NCBI GenBank assembly: GCA_900552705.1
Contig: USAX01000101.1
Span: forward strand, 1 to 6,978
Direction of reading: 5' to 3'
From: an uncultured Collinsella sp.
Lineage (GTDB): Bacteria > Actinomycetota > Coriobacteriia > Coriobacteriales > Coriobacteriaceae
Length of the DNA: 6,978 nucleotides
How positions within the stretch are numbered: the stretch's first letter is position 1; every line of letters begins with the position of its first letter. The position numbers and the translations under genes are program-made. The notes beneath the pieces were generated by a model, which saw nothing but the letters and a program-made list of their open reading frames with translations, had not been told where the DNA came from and searched no databases. Shown piece by piece: positions 1 to 6,866 of the stretch.

Positions 1-104
1 CAGAGCATGGGGGGCACGCCCGGTCCCGTTCCGAACCCGGAAGCTAAGCCCCATCGCGCCGAGAGTACTGCGGGGCCAGCCCGTGGGAGGCCAGGGCGCC
101 GCTG
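1..104 (+). rRNA. rrf: 5S ribosomal RNA, 5'-truncated by the window edge
   Basis: This is the RNA component of the large ribosomal subunit's central protuberance. The diagnostic 5S core is visible at about 21-50: the CCCGGTCCCGTTCCGAACCCGG stretch (in two parts, 20-29 and 30-40) followed by AAGCTAAGCC, then the GAGAGTACTGC segment near 61-71 and a GTGGGAGG segment near 83-90. Compared with the usual length of about 115-120 bases, roughly the first 10-15 bases lie outside the window, so the closing helix cannot be checked and the 3' end (placed near 104) is approximate. Its position just before a strong terminator fits the last gene of a 16S-23S-5S operon whose other members lie upstream of the window. 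Confidence 0.93.
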
Positions 105-111
105 ACCGGTG

Positions 112-128
112 GACGGCACCGAGCCGTC
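112..128 (+). other. Small inverted repeat just after the 5S gene
   Basis: GACGGC at 112-117 and GCCGTC at 123-128 form a perfect 6-bp stem with a 5-base loop. No T-run follows, so it does not look like a terminator by itself. It sits between the 5S 3' end and the real terminator, a place where precursor rRNA is trimmed. A role in 3' processing is inference only, and a stem this short can occur by chance. Confidence 0.35.
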
Positions 129-143
129 ATCGAGATTGAAGAA

Positions 144-173
144 GGGGGAGGCCTCGCGGCCTCCCCCTTTTTT
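144..173 (+). terminator. Intrinsic terminator of the rRNA operon
   Basis: GGGGGAGGCC (144-153) pairs perfectly with GGCCTCCCCC (158-167) around a TCGC loop, and six T residues follow directly (168-173). This is a textbook Rho-independent terminator with a 10-bp, almost all-GC stem. It ends transcription of the ribosomal RNA operon and should insulate the downstream coaE cluster from rRNA-level transcription. Confidence 0.95.
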
Positions 174-241
174 GCGTTTTATAAAGAGCTGTAATACAAG
201 AACTCGCCTTCTTTTAGCTTGTCTTACTGTTTGGCTGTAAT

Positions 242-272
242 TTGAGTCCTTCTAGTGTATTTGAGCGATAAT
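242..272 (+). promoter_or_regulatory. Candidate promoter for the coaE cluster
   Basis: The 174-300 spacer is clearly more AT-rich than its surroundings and lies between the rRNA terminator and coaE, so a promoter is expected here. The best pair I see is TTGAGT (242-247) and GATAAT (267-272). Their 19-base spacing is longer than ideal. This would start transcription near 279, about 20 bases before coaE. Other weak boxes exist in the same stretch (for example TTGGCT at 231-236), so the exact choice is uncertain. Confidence 0.35.
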
Positions 273-300
273 TACTCGCATTGGCGTTAGGGAGGACTTG

Positions 301-942
301 ATGTTTACCGTTTTTGTCTTGGGCAATATTGCTTCGGGTAAGTCGACTGCCTGCCGCTATTTCGAATCTCGTGGCGCTATGCTTATCGATCTGGATGAGC
401 TTGCAAAATCGCTGTATGTCCCGGGCTCTGATATCGTCAATGCTCTTGCGGATGAATTTGGTTGGGACATTTTGGATGAGGATGGTGGCATTCGCCGCAG
501 CATCCTCGCTTCTCGAGCTTTCGCTTCTCCTGATTCGGTCGCACGGCTCAATGGCATTGTGCATCCCGTTCTGATTGAACAGCTTTCGCTTAGGATTCTC
601 GATCCGGTTTGTTGTACGGTTTCATCTCCCCGTTATCCCTTTGCGGTTGTCGAGGTTTCTGCCCCGACTGGTTTTGAGGATGCTTTTGGCTTGGCTGATG
701 AAATTCTGGTTATCAGTGCTCCTTTGGCAGTTCGTCGCGAGCGTGCCATTCATCGTGGTATGGAGTCCTCTGATTTTGATGCTCGCTCTGCATGCCAACC
801 TGATGAGGCTTCGCTTTGCAATCTCGCTACAACGGTGATTGATAATGCCGCAGGCGATAATTCGCTCTTTGAGCAGCTTGACTCATGGCTTGCATGCCAT
901 GGGTTTATAGACACTGCGAATAAGGAGGATGCCGATGCCTAA
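301..942 (+). CDS. coaE: Dephospho-CoA kinase
   Basis: This cytosolic P-loop kinase phosphorylates the 3'-OH of dephospho-CoA with ATP, the last step of coenzyme A synthesis. The 213-residue product is of normal family length. Visible features are the Walker A loop GNIASGKST (residues 8-16), the LIDLDELAK segment (28-36) matching the family's conserved Asp-x-Asp region, the GWDILDEDGGIRRSIL block (54-69), LNGIVHP (83-89), the RRERAIHRG lid-type region (145-153), Q166 and a VIDNAAG motif (179-185) matching the usual 'vI-N-G' near the C terminus. ATG 301 is preferred over the in-frame TTG at 298 because the AGGGAGGA Shine-Dalgarno (289-296) would sit against the TTG. The glycine-rich loop is slightly divergent from the common GGIGSGKS form. 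It is the first gene of the plus-strand cluster and its end overlaps the transglycosylase start. coaE close to uvrB is a familiar actinobacterial arrangement (M. tuberculosis Rv1631 and Rv1633). Confidence 0.93.
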   Translation: MFTVFVLGNIASGKSTACRYFESRGAMLIDLDELAKSLYVPGSDIVNALADEFGWDILDEDGGIRRSILASRAFASPDSVARLNGIVHPVLIEQLSLRILDPVCCTVSSPRYPFAVVEVSAPTGFEDAFGLADEILVISAPLAVRRERAIHRGMESSDFDARSACQPDEASLCNLATTVIDNAAGDNSLFEQLDSWLACHGFIDTANKEDADA

Positions 943-1516
943 GACACGTTTCTTTGCGTGGTATCGCCTTATACCGCTGGCTGCCGTTTTTGCCTTCGGC
1001 CTTATCTCATTCGTTTACTCGTGTGCTCCTGCGGCTTTCTTTAAGCCGCTGTATCCCATTGACTACGAGGCGTATGTAAAGCAATCTAGTATTTCGCATA
1101 ATCTGGATCCGTATCTGGTGTGCGCTGTCATTAAGTCGGAATCGAATTGGGATCCCGAGGCTGAGTCGAATCAGGGTGCTCAGGGATTGATGCAGCTGAT
1201 GCCCGAGACTGCCCAGGATATGATTGCCAAGGGTCTTGTCGATGGTAGCGAGTATTCCGCCGACAACCTTAACGATCCCGCTACGAACATCGAGTTTGGC
1301 TGTGCGTATCTTTCGTATCTTCTAACGTATTTTAACGGGTCGACTGACAGCGCCATTGCCGCCTATAACGCCGGCATGGGCAATGTCGACGGATGGGCGC
1401 AGCAGAGCACGTCGCTTCATAATGCAATCACCTTTCCCGAGACGCAGGCGTATCTGATTCGTGTCAATAATGCCTGGGTTCGCTACAAGACCCTCTATCC
1501 CGATCGGTTCGTATAG
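935..1516 (+). CDS. Membrane-anchored lytic transglycosylase (SLT domain)
   Basis: The predicted 193-residue enzyme cleaves the MurNAc-GlcNAc bond of peptidoglycan, forming 1,6-anhydro ends, and acts outside the membrane. Residues 11-29 form one hydrophobic helix after a short basic N terminus, so it is a signal-anchor or signal peptide. C30 has a poor lipobox (VYSC), so a lipoprotein is unlikely. The SLT/goose-lysozyme-like domain follows at about 43-190: IKSES with the predicted catalytic Glu69, GAQGLMQLMP (81-90), AYNAGMGNV (143-151) and FPETQAYLIRV (167-177), all in family order. ATG 935 is chosen because AAGGAGG (922-928) lies six bases upstream. The in-frame ATG at 929 directly abuts that site and would add only two residues. 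The start overlaps the coaE stop by 8 bases, implying translational coupling. The family has many members (Slt70-like, MltC-like, YjbJ-like), so no symbol is given. Confidence 0.92.
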   Translation: MPKTRFFAWYRLIPLAAVFAFGLISFVYSCAPAAFFKPLYPIDYEAYVKQSSISHNLDPYLVCAVIKSESNWDPEAESNQGAQGLMQLMPETAQDMIAKGLVDGSEYSADNLNDPATNIEFGCAYLSYLLTYFNGSTDSAIAAYNAGMGNVDGWAQQSTSLHNAITFPETQAYLIRVNNAWVRYKTLYPDRFV

Positions 1517-1567
1517 GACTATGCCTGCCGCCTGCGTATACTGCAGATATATGAGTTAGGAGTATCC

Positions 1568-3808
1568 ATGGCGGAATTTGAAGTTGAGCGTGTTGGAGGA
1601 GAGCTCAAACGTTTTGGCGTTGAGGGCTCTGAGGTGCCGTTTGAGGTCGTGTCTCCATACGAGCCCGCTGGTTCCCAGCCTAAGGCCATTGAGTCGCTTG
1701 TGCAGGGTGTGAGGGACGGAGATCGCTATCAGGTTTTGCTGGGCGTGACTGGTTCGGGCAAGACCTTCACGATGGCTAAGACTATTGAGGCCCTGGGGAA
1801 GCCGACGCTGGTCATGGCTCCCAATAAAACGCTCGCCGCTCAGCTTGCGAGCGAGCTCAAAGAGTTCTTTCCCAACAACGCTGTGGTCTACTTTGTCTCG
1901 TACTACGACTACTATCAGCCCGAGGCGTATGTGCCGCAAAGCGATACATATATCGAGAAAGACTCCTCGATTAACGAAGAGGTCGAGATGCTGCGCCATC
2001 AGGCGACCGCGTCACTGCTCTCTCGACGCGATGTGATCGTTGTCGCATCGGTCTCGTGTATCTATGGCATTGGCTCTCCTGAGGACTATGCGGGTCTGGC
2101 TCCAAACGTCGACAAGAAGGTGCCGCTCGAGCGCGATGACTTTATCCATGCACTTATCGACATTCAATATGATCGCAATGACTATGACCTGGCGCGCGGC
2201 ACGTTCCGCGTGCGCGGCGATGTTGTCGACGTGTATCCGCCTTATGCCGAGCATCCGTTGCGGTTTGAGTTCTTTGGCGACGAGGTCGAGCTGATTGCCG
2301 AGATCGATGAGGTTACCGGTGAGATGCTTCGTGAGTACGAGGCCATCCCCGTATGGCCGGCATCGCACTACGTGACCGAGAAGCCGAAGGTCAAGGCGGC
2401 TCTGAAATCGATCAGCGAAGAGTGCGAGAAGCGCGTGGCGGAGCTCAAGGCGACTGATAAGTTGCTCGAGGCGCAGCGTCTGCAGCAGCGCACCGATTAT
2501 GATCTTGAGATGCTCGAGACCATGGGTTTTTGTAACGGTATCGAGAACTACTCGCGTCATCTGGACGGTCGAAAACCGGGCGAGCCGCCGTTTACCCTGA
2601 TCGATTACTTCCCTAAGGACATGCTCTGCATCATCGATGAGAGCCATGTGACGGTGCCGCAGATTCGCGGCATGCACGAAGGTGACCGCTCGCGTAAGGT
2701 GACGCTGGTGGAGCATGGTTTTCGCCTTCCTTCGGCACTCGATAACCGCCCGCTTCGTTTCGATGAGTTTGAGGCAAGGATACCCCAGTTTATCTATGTT
2801 TCGGCCACACCGGGCGACTACGAGCTGCGGGTGAGCCAAAACGACGTTGAGCAGATTATTCGTCCAACCGGTCTGCTCGACCCCAAGATCGATGTGCGTC
2901 CGGTTCGTGGGCAGATTGACGATCTTGAGGACGAGATTCGCGAGCGCGTTGCCCGCAAGGAGCGCGTGCTGGTGACCACGCTCACCAAGCGCATGGCCGA
3001 GGACCTGACCGACCATCTGCTTGATGCCGGCATTAAGGTCAATTACATGCACTCCGATACAGCGACGATGGACCGTGTCGAGATCCTGCGAACGCTGCGC
3101 GAGGGCAAGATCGATGTTCTCGTTGGCATCAACCTGCTTCGCGAGGGCCTAGACCTTCCCGAGGTCTCACTGGTGGCAATTCTCGATGCCGATAAGGAAG
3201 GCTTCTTGCGCAACCGCCGTTCGCTGATTCAGACGATTGGCCGCGCGGCCCGTAACGCCGATGGCGAAGTCATCATGTATGCGGACGTTGTGACCGATTC
3301 GATGAAAGAGGCCATCGAGGAGACGCAGCGCCGTCGCGAGATTCAGATGGCATATAACGAAGAGCATGGCATTGTGCCCAAGACGGTGCGCAAGGCCATC
3401 AACGACATCTCAAGTTTTATTGCCGAGGCCGAAAAAACCGTGGGTTCCAAGGGGCGCTCGAAGGGCGACTCTCTTGGACATGGCGCATTCTATACGCCCG
3501 ATGAGTCGGGCGAGGGTGGCGTGCCGGAAACGGTGGCGCCCGAGCAGACACTTGCGGAGCAGTTGGAAGAACTGCCGCATGACGAGCTTGTGCGGATCGT
3601 CGAAACCATGGAAGAGGATATGCGTAACGCTTCTGCCGCCATGGACTTTGAGGAGGCGGCGCGCCTGCGCGATGCCGTCGTTCAGATTCGGGCGATGCTC
3701 GAGGGTGCGTCTGAGGACGAGACGATCGAGCGCTTACGTTCGCAGGCCCGCAAGGGTTCCACGTTCGCATCGGGCAGAAAACGCCAGGGTGCACGGTTTA
3801 AGAAATAG
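1568..3808 (+). CDS. uvrB: UvrABC system protein B (excinuclease subunit)
   Basis: UvrB is loaded by UvrA at bulky DNA lesions, verifies damage with its ATPase and beta-hairpin, and recruits UvrC for incision. Visible in order: Walker A GVTGSGKT (residues 59-66), the Tyr-rich beta-hairpin region [20 protein letters not shown] (111-130), the Walker B-like IIDESH (355-360), VSATPGDYE (411-419), the second helicase domain with [14 protein letters not shown] (520-533) and motif [11 protein letters not shown] (555-563), then a C-terminal UVR domain at about 673-707 that contacts UvrC. At 746 residues it is longer than the usual 660-690. The excess is about 20 residues before the conserved [17 protein letters not shown] and a Gly/Ser/Pro/Glu-rich linker around 622-663. 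ATG 1568 has AGGAG at 1558-1562 with a 5-base gap. No LexA-type operator was recognised in the 51-base gap upstream, so it may be read from the coaE promoter; a lone TATACT (1537-1542) lacks a matching -35. Confidence 0.98.
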   Translation: MAEFEVERVGGELKRFGVEGSEVPFEVVSPYEPAGSQPKAIESLVQGVRDGDRYQVLLGVTGSGKTFTMAKTIEALGKPTLVMAPNKTLAAQLASELKEFFPNNAVVYFVSYYDYYQPEAYVPQSDTYIEKDSSINEEVEMLRHQATASLLSRRDVIVVASVSCIYGIGSPEDYAGLAPNVDKKVPLERDDFIHALIDIQYDRNDYDLARGTFRVRGDVVDVYPPYAEHPLRFEFFGDEVELIAEIDEVTGEMLREYEAIPVWPASHYVTEKPKVKAALKSISEECEKRVAELKATDKLLEAQRLQQRTDYDLEMLETMGFCNGIENYSRHLDGRKPGEPPFTLIDYFPKDMLCIIDESHVTVPQIRGMHEGDRSRKVTLVEHGFRLPSALDNRPLRFDEFEARIPQFIYVSATPGDYELRVSQNDVEQIIRPTGLLDPKIDVRPVRGQIDDLEDEIRERVARKERVLVTTLTKRMAEDLTDHLLDAGIKVNYMHSDTATMDRVEILRTLREGKIDVLVGINLLREGLDLPEVSLVAILDADKEGFLRNRRSLIQTIGRAARNADGEVIMYADVVTDSMKEAIEETQRRREIQMAYNEEHGIVPKTVRKAINDISSFIAEAEKTVGSKGRSKGDSLGHGAFYTPDESGEGGVPETVAPEQTLAEQLEELPHDELVRIVETMEEDMRNASAAMDFEEAARLRDAVVQIRAMLEGASEDETIERLRSQARKGSTFASGRKRQGARFKK

Positions 3809-3811
3809 TGA

Positions 3812-3854
3812 ACAGGCCCCGAGTTCCCTGTGGAGCTTGGGGCCTGTGTCTTTT
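3812..3854 (+). terminator. Intrinsic terminator after uvrB, between convergent genes
   Basis: ACAGGCCCC (3812-3820) pairs with GGGGCCTGT (3839-3847). The stem continues inward through 3821-3827 against 3832-3838 with two G-T pairs, giving about 16 bp around a 4-base loop (3828-3831). A T-rich tail (TCTTTT, 3849-3854) follows on the plus strand, starting one base after the stem. It begins four bases after the uvrB stop. On the minus strand the downstream run is only weakly T-rich (complement of 3803-3811), so it may also act, less efficiently, for the facing flavoprotein gene that ends at 3874. Confidence 0.9.
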
Positions 3855-3873
3855 GCGCGCTGGAATTCGTGCG

Positions 3874-5514
3874 TTAGAGGTCTGCGATCAGGGCTTCGGC
3901 ACAACGGATGCCGTCGGTGGCTGCGCTCATGATGCCGCCGGCATATCCAGCTCCCTCACCACAAGGGTAGAGGCCCGGGGTCGACACGGCATGGCACGTT
4001 CGGTCTCGGGTGACAGTGACCGGTGAGCTCGAACGAGTCTCCACGCCGGTAAGAACGGCATCGGGGCGGTCGTAGCCGCGTAGCTTTTTTCCGAGTAGGG
4101 GAAGTCCCAGGCGGAGCGACTCGACGATATGCTGCGGCAGGGCTTCGTCAATTGCCGTCCAGGTCACACCGAGCGGATAGGTGGGCTTTACCTTTCCGGG
4201 CGCCTTGCTGGCGCGTCCTGCGAGGAAATCTCCGACGAGTTGTGCCGGTGCGTTCCAGTTGGAACCGCCCAGGCGATAGGCGGCCGCCTCGCAGGCACGC
4301 TGGAGCTCGACGCCGGCGAGCGGGTCATCGTTGGGAAGGTCCTCAGGCGTGACGTTAACGAGTAGGGCGGCATTTGCATTGCGTCCGTCGCGGGCATTGA
4401 GACTGGCGCCGTTGACGCACAGGTGGCCCTGCTCGGAAGAGGCGGCGACAACCTGCCCGCCGGGGCACATGCAAAACGAGAACACGCTGCGGCCGTTGGG
4501 AAGATGGGCGACGAGCTTGTAAGGGGCTGCTCCGAGGGCAGGATGTCCCGCCGAGGCTCCGTATTGGACTCGGTCGATGTCGCGCTGTGGATGCTCGATG
4601 CGAACGCCCATGGCAAAGGTCTTTTGTGCGAGGGCCACGTTGTGGCCCTTAAGGAGCTCAAAAATATCGCGAGCAGAATGCCCGCAGGCGAGGATGAGGT
4701 GCTTTGTCTCGATTGGCTCGCAAGCGGCGTCTTGGGACGATTGGACATCAATACCGGTGATGGCGCCAGACGCGTCGATGCGAATGTCGACGAGCTTCGT
4801 TCGATAGCGGACGACACCTCCGAGCTGCTCGATGCGCTGGGATATAGCGGTGACGACCGTGGGAAGGATGTCGGAGCCAATGTGCGGCTTGGCATCCCAC
4901 AGAATATCGCGGGGCGCACCCGCTTCGACGAAGGTTTCGAGGATAAGGCGATGGGCGGGATTTTTGGTTCCCGTATTGAGCTTGCCGTCCGAGAAGGTCC
5001 CCGCGCCGCCCAGGCCAAACTGGATATTGCTCTCGGGGTCGAGGATGCGCTCCTTTAGAAAGAGGTCGATCGCCTGCGAGCGGCGAAATGCCGGGTCGCC
5101 GCGCTCGATGAGCAAGGGCTTAAGACCTGCTTCGGCGAGCGTAAGCGCAGCGAAAAGGCCGGCGCATCCGGCGCCGACAACGACAGGGCGTTCTTGAGGC
5201 GCGTCGGAGGCGGGGGAGGGGAATGAAGGCTCATCGTCTTCTATCGCGCGTACGCGCGAGCGGTCACGCTCGGCAACGCTGTCGACCGCTTCTCGCTCGA
5301 GGTGGGGACTAGTCAGCTCAACACGAAAGCTCAGGATAAAATGGACGTCTCGTTTTTTGCGAGCGTCGATTGACTTGCGGTGGAGCTCGATGGACTTGAT
5401 CTCGGAGTCCTTGCAACGTAGGACGCGCTTGGCGACTCGCTTGCCAACAATGAGACAGGCATTTTCATCGCCGGCTTCATCGAGCGACGCGTTGACTTGG
5501 GTGATTTCGATCAT
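3874..5514 (-). CDS. COG2509-type FAD-dependent dehydrogenase
   Basis: The 546-residue predicted cytosolic flavoprotein has the two-part layout I recognise for the uncharacterised COG2509 group. A roughly 65-residue N-terminal domain carries HRKSIDARKKRDVHFILSF (residues 45-63). After a charged, Pro/Ser-rich linker (about 70-108) comes a Rossmann FAD domain: VVVGAGCAG (111-119), IERG (136-139, ribose-binding Glu), FGLGGAGTFSDGKLNTG (166-182), LILACGHS (273-280), FCMCPGGQVVAASSE (347-361), NARDGRNANAALLVNVTPED (373-392) and the C-terminal PCGEGAGYAGGIMSAATDG (517-535). The start is ATG at 5514-5512, with AAGGAG (5526-5521) six bases upstream. An in-frame extension to 5637 would run back through the upstream hairpin and into the neighbouring gene, so it is rejected. 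Substrate and pathway are unknown: the family is often called an uncharacterised FAD-dependent dehydrogenase. It converges on uvrB and lies 80 bases downstream of the BaiN-like gene. Confidence 0.93.
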   Translation of the reverse strand: MIEITQVNASLDEAGDENACLIVGKRVAKRVLRCKDSEIKSIELHRKSIDARKKRDVHFILSFRVELTSPHLEREAVDSVAERDRSRVRAIEDDEPSFPSPASDAPQERPVVVGAGCAGLFAALTLAEAGLKPLLIERGDPAFRRSQAIDLFLKERILDPESNIQFGLGGAGTFSDGKLNTGTKNPAHRLILETFVEAGAPRDILWDAKPHIGSDILPTVVTAISQRIEQLGGVVRYRTKLVDIRIDASGAITGIDVQSSQDAACEPIETKHLILACGHSARDIFELLKGHNVALAQKTFAMGVRIEHPQRDIDRVQYGASAGHPALGAAPYKLVAHLPNGRSVFSFCMCPGGQVVAASSEQGHLCVNGASLNARDGRNANAALLVNVTPEDLPNDDPLAGVELQRACEAAAYRLGGSNWNAPAQLVGDFLAGRASKAPGKVKPTYPLGVTWTAIDEALPQHIVESLRLGLPLLGKKLRGYDRPDAVLTGVETRSSSPVTVTRDRTCHAVSTPGLYPCGEGAGYAGGIMSAATDGIRCAEALIADL

Positions 5515-5520
5515 CGAGGT

Positions 5521-5526
5521 CTCCTT
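5521..5526 (-). promoter_or_regulatory. Ribosome binding site fixing the COG2509 gene start
   Basis: AAGGAG on the minus strand, six bases before ATG 5514-5512. It decides the start against the 41-residue-longer in-frame ORF that opens at 5637, which overlaps the upstream gene and has no comparable site. It lies only six bases beyond the T-rich run that follows the hairpin at 5541-5564. Confidence 0.85.
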
Positions 5527-5532
5527 AGAGGC

Positions 5533-5564
5533 AAGAAAGAGGCCGTCCGGTATCCCAGACGGCC
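5533..5564 (-). terminator. Hairpin with T-rich tail between the flavoprotein genes
   Basis: Read on the minus strand, GGCCGTCTGG (5564-5555) pairs with CCGGACGGCC (5550-5541) around a GATA loop, 10 bp with one T-G pair. TCTTTCTT (5540-5533) follows directly, six T in eight bases. This fits an intrinsic terminator for the BaiN-like gene that ends at 5595. It could equally be a leader attenuator or 5' stabilising stem for the next gene, since the ribosome binding site follows within six bases and a TATAAT box lies just upstream. On the plus strand the nearest T-run (5573-5577) is eight bases from the stem, so termination in that direction is less likely. Confidence 0.65.
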
Positions 5565-5578
5565 CGAATGCGTTTTTG

Positions 5579-5584
5579 ATTATA
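5579..5584 (-). promoter_or_regulatory. Candidate -10 box upstream of the COG2509 gene
   Basis: A perfect TATAAT on the minus strand, ten bases beyond the BaiN-like stop codon and 64 bases before the COG2509 start codon. The expected start of transcription would be near 5572, just before the hairpin at 5564-5541. The weakness is the -35: the hexamer 17 bases upstream (AAGCAG) is a poor match to TTGACA and there is no TG of an extended -10. It is plausible because the hairpin would otherwise cut the downstream gene off from the upstream transcript. Confidence 0.4.
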
Positions 5585-5594
5585 GACTGCGCGG

Positions 5595-6866
5595 CTACAG
5601 GCTGCTTGCAGCGCGAATGCCCGAGATCCAGGCCCACGCAAGGTTAAAGCCTCCGCAATCGGCGTCGATGTCGAGCGCTTCACCGCAGACGTAAAGCGGG
5701 GCGTCGACAACGCTGCGCGCGCGTAGGCTGGGTGTTGAGATGCTCTCGACAGATACGCCACCACGCGTGACCTGCGCTGAGCGCTCCTCGGCTGTTCCCT
5801 TGACGAGCAACTTAAAGTGCTTGAGGATCGAGACCAGGTGGATGACATCGTTGGAGCCTGGATGGCACTGCTCGAACGCTGTGCAGACGACGCGGGAGAG
5901 TTGCGGGGCGAGCATGCCGTCGAGCCAACGGGGATCGCGGGGCGAAAAGCCGCCGAGCAGCTCAACGCGCCGGTTGAGCGTATCGAGCAACTCGTCTTTG
6001 GAGAGGTCGGGGAAAACGTCGAGCAGGATCGTATCGCCGTGCTGGATACGACGAGAGAGGTTGAAGACAGCGACGCCCGAGATACCGAAGGTTCGAAACA
6101 GCACTTCACCGTCTTCGTGCCAGAGCTCATTATGATTGCGGGCGAGCGTCAAGCGGGCGCGGACGCGCAGGCCATCCAACGTCTTGAGCGCCGCCCGATC
6201 GCCAAAGACCGTTGCCGATACGGGGCAGAGGATGGGGCGCAGCGAAGTGAGGGGGAGGCGAAACGTATCGGCGATACCGGTGGGGTTGCCGCCCGTGGCG
6301 ATAATTACGGCATGTGCCTGCAGGGCCACGTTCTTGCGAGGGACATCAGCGAGCGCTTTCCGAAGCGAGCGGAGCTCCGATTTTCGGTCGTCGTGCTTTT
6401 TTGCCTTGAGCGCCCGCGCTGGACGGTCTATTTGGAGTGCCCAGCCTTCGGAAGCTTTGTGCGCCGAGGCAACGTAGGCTCCGCAGATTAAGGTGATACC
6501 TAGGCGGTCGCAAACGTTGAGAAGCGCGTCGCGCACCGATTCAGCGCGAAGGGAGCGCGGGTACAGCCGGCCTTCCTCGGAGGTTGTCATGATACCCAGC
6601 GAGGAGAAGAAACCCATAAGCTCTTGTTCGGGCTGGGGGCCCATGACGGATGTGACGAATGCTGGGTGGTTATACCGCTGAGGATCGATCGATTCGTTGG
6701 AGAGGTTGCAGCGGCCGTTACCGGTCGCAAGGAGCTTAAGGCCGCAGGCGACATCGCGCTCAACGATGCAGACGCTTTTGCCAACGCGTGCGGCCGTAAT
6801 GGCGGCGGCGAGGCCTGAAGCCCCGCCGCCGATTACCAGGACGTCATAGAAGGCGCTCGCGTTCAC
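5595..6866 (-). CDS. BaiN/HI0933-family NAD(P)/FAD-dependent oxidoreductase
   Basis: The 423-residue predicted cytosolic flavoprotein belongs to the HI0933-like (COG2081) group. Landmarks: the FAD dinucleotide fold VLVIGGGASGLAAA (residues 9-22), the signature GNGRCNLSN (49-57), LYPRSLRAESVRDAL (101-115), AVIIATGGNP (186-195), GEVLFRTFGISGVAVFNLSR (253-272), VTRGGVSV (366-373) and the C-terminal VCGEALDIDADCGGFNLAWAWISG (393-416). A Lys/Arg-rich stretch at about 148-180 looks longer than the family norm. The start is GTG 6866-6864: GAGG (6875-6872) sits five bases upstream, and the codon just before is the TAA of the preceding gene, so no longer start is possible. This implies a co-transcribed, translationally coupled pair. 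Family members include Clostridium scindens BaiN, proposed to act in bile-acid 7-dehydroxylation, but most have no assigned substrate. No other bai genes are visible here, so bile-acid activity should not be assumed. Confidence 0.93.
   Translation of the reverse strand: MNASAFYDVLVIGGGASGLAAAITAARVGKSVCIVERDVACGLKLLATGNGRCNLSNESIDPQRYNHPAFVTSVMGPQPEQELMGFFSSLGIMTTSEEGRLYPRSLRAESVRDALLNVCDRLGITLICGAYVASAHKASEGWALQIDRPARALKAKKHDDRKSELRSLRKALADVPRKNVALQAHAVIIATGGNPTGIADTFRLPLTSLRPILCPVSATVFGDRAALKTLDGLRVRARLTLARNHNELWHEDGEVLFRTFGISGVAVFNLSRRIQHGDTILLDVFPDLSKDELLDTLNRRVELLGGFSPRDPRWLDGMLAPQLSRVVCTAFEQCHPGSNDVIHLVSILKHFKLLVKGTAEERSAQVTRGGVSVESISTPSLRARSVVDAPLYVCGEALDIDADCGGFNLAWAWISGIRAASSL

Noticed and set aside
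188..241. GCTGTAAT occurring twice (188-195 and 234-241)
   Set aside because: The two 8-base copies lie in an AT-rich spacer without further similarity around them. There is not enough to call an operator or repeat element.
298..300. TTG as the start of coaE
   Set aside because: It is only one base after the Shine-Dalgarno. The adjacent ATG at 301 has normal spacing and gives the usual family N terminus.
1517..1567. LexA operator or dedicated promoter for uvrB
   Set aside because: No LexA-like inverted repeat was seen. TATACT at 1537-1542 has no acceptable -35, and CTGCAG at 1541-1546 is only a 6-base palindrome.
2012..3052. 346-codon open frame on the strand opposite uvrB
   Set aside because: It lies wholly inside the unmistakable uvrB coding sequence, shows no recognisable domain, and is the kind of antisense frame that GC-rich codon bias leaves open.
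4423..5058. 211-codon plus-strand frame opposite the COG2509 gene
   Set aside because: It lies over the FAD-domain motifs of the minus-strand gene and has no family signature of its own.
5515..5637. N-terminal extension of the COG2509 protein by 41 residues
   Set aside because: It would translate the hairpin and overlap the end of the BaiN-like gene, while ATG 5514 has a well-placed AAGGAG.
5817..6491. 224-codon plus-strand frame opposite the BaiN-like gene
   Set aside because: It overlaps conserved flavoprotein sequence on the other strand, has no recognisable motif or convincing ribosome binding site, and is best explained as a shadow.
5595..6866. Bile-acid 7-dehydroxylation gene cluster
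   Set aside because: Only a BaiN-family protein is present. No other bai gene is visible and the family is broad, so a bile-acid function is not supported here.
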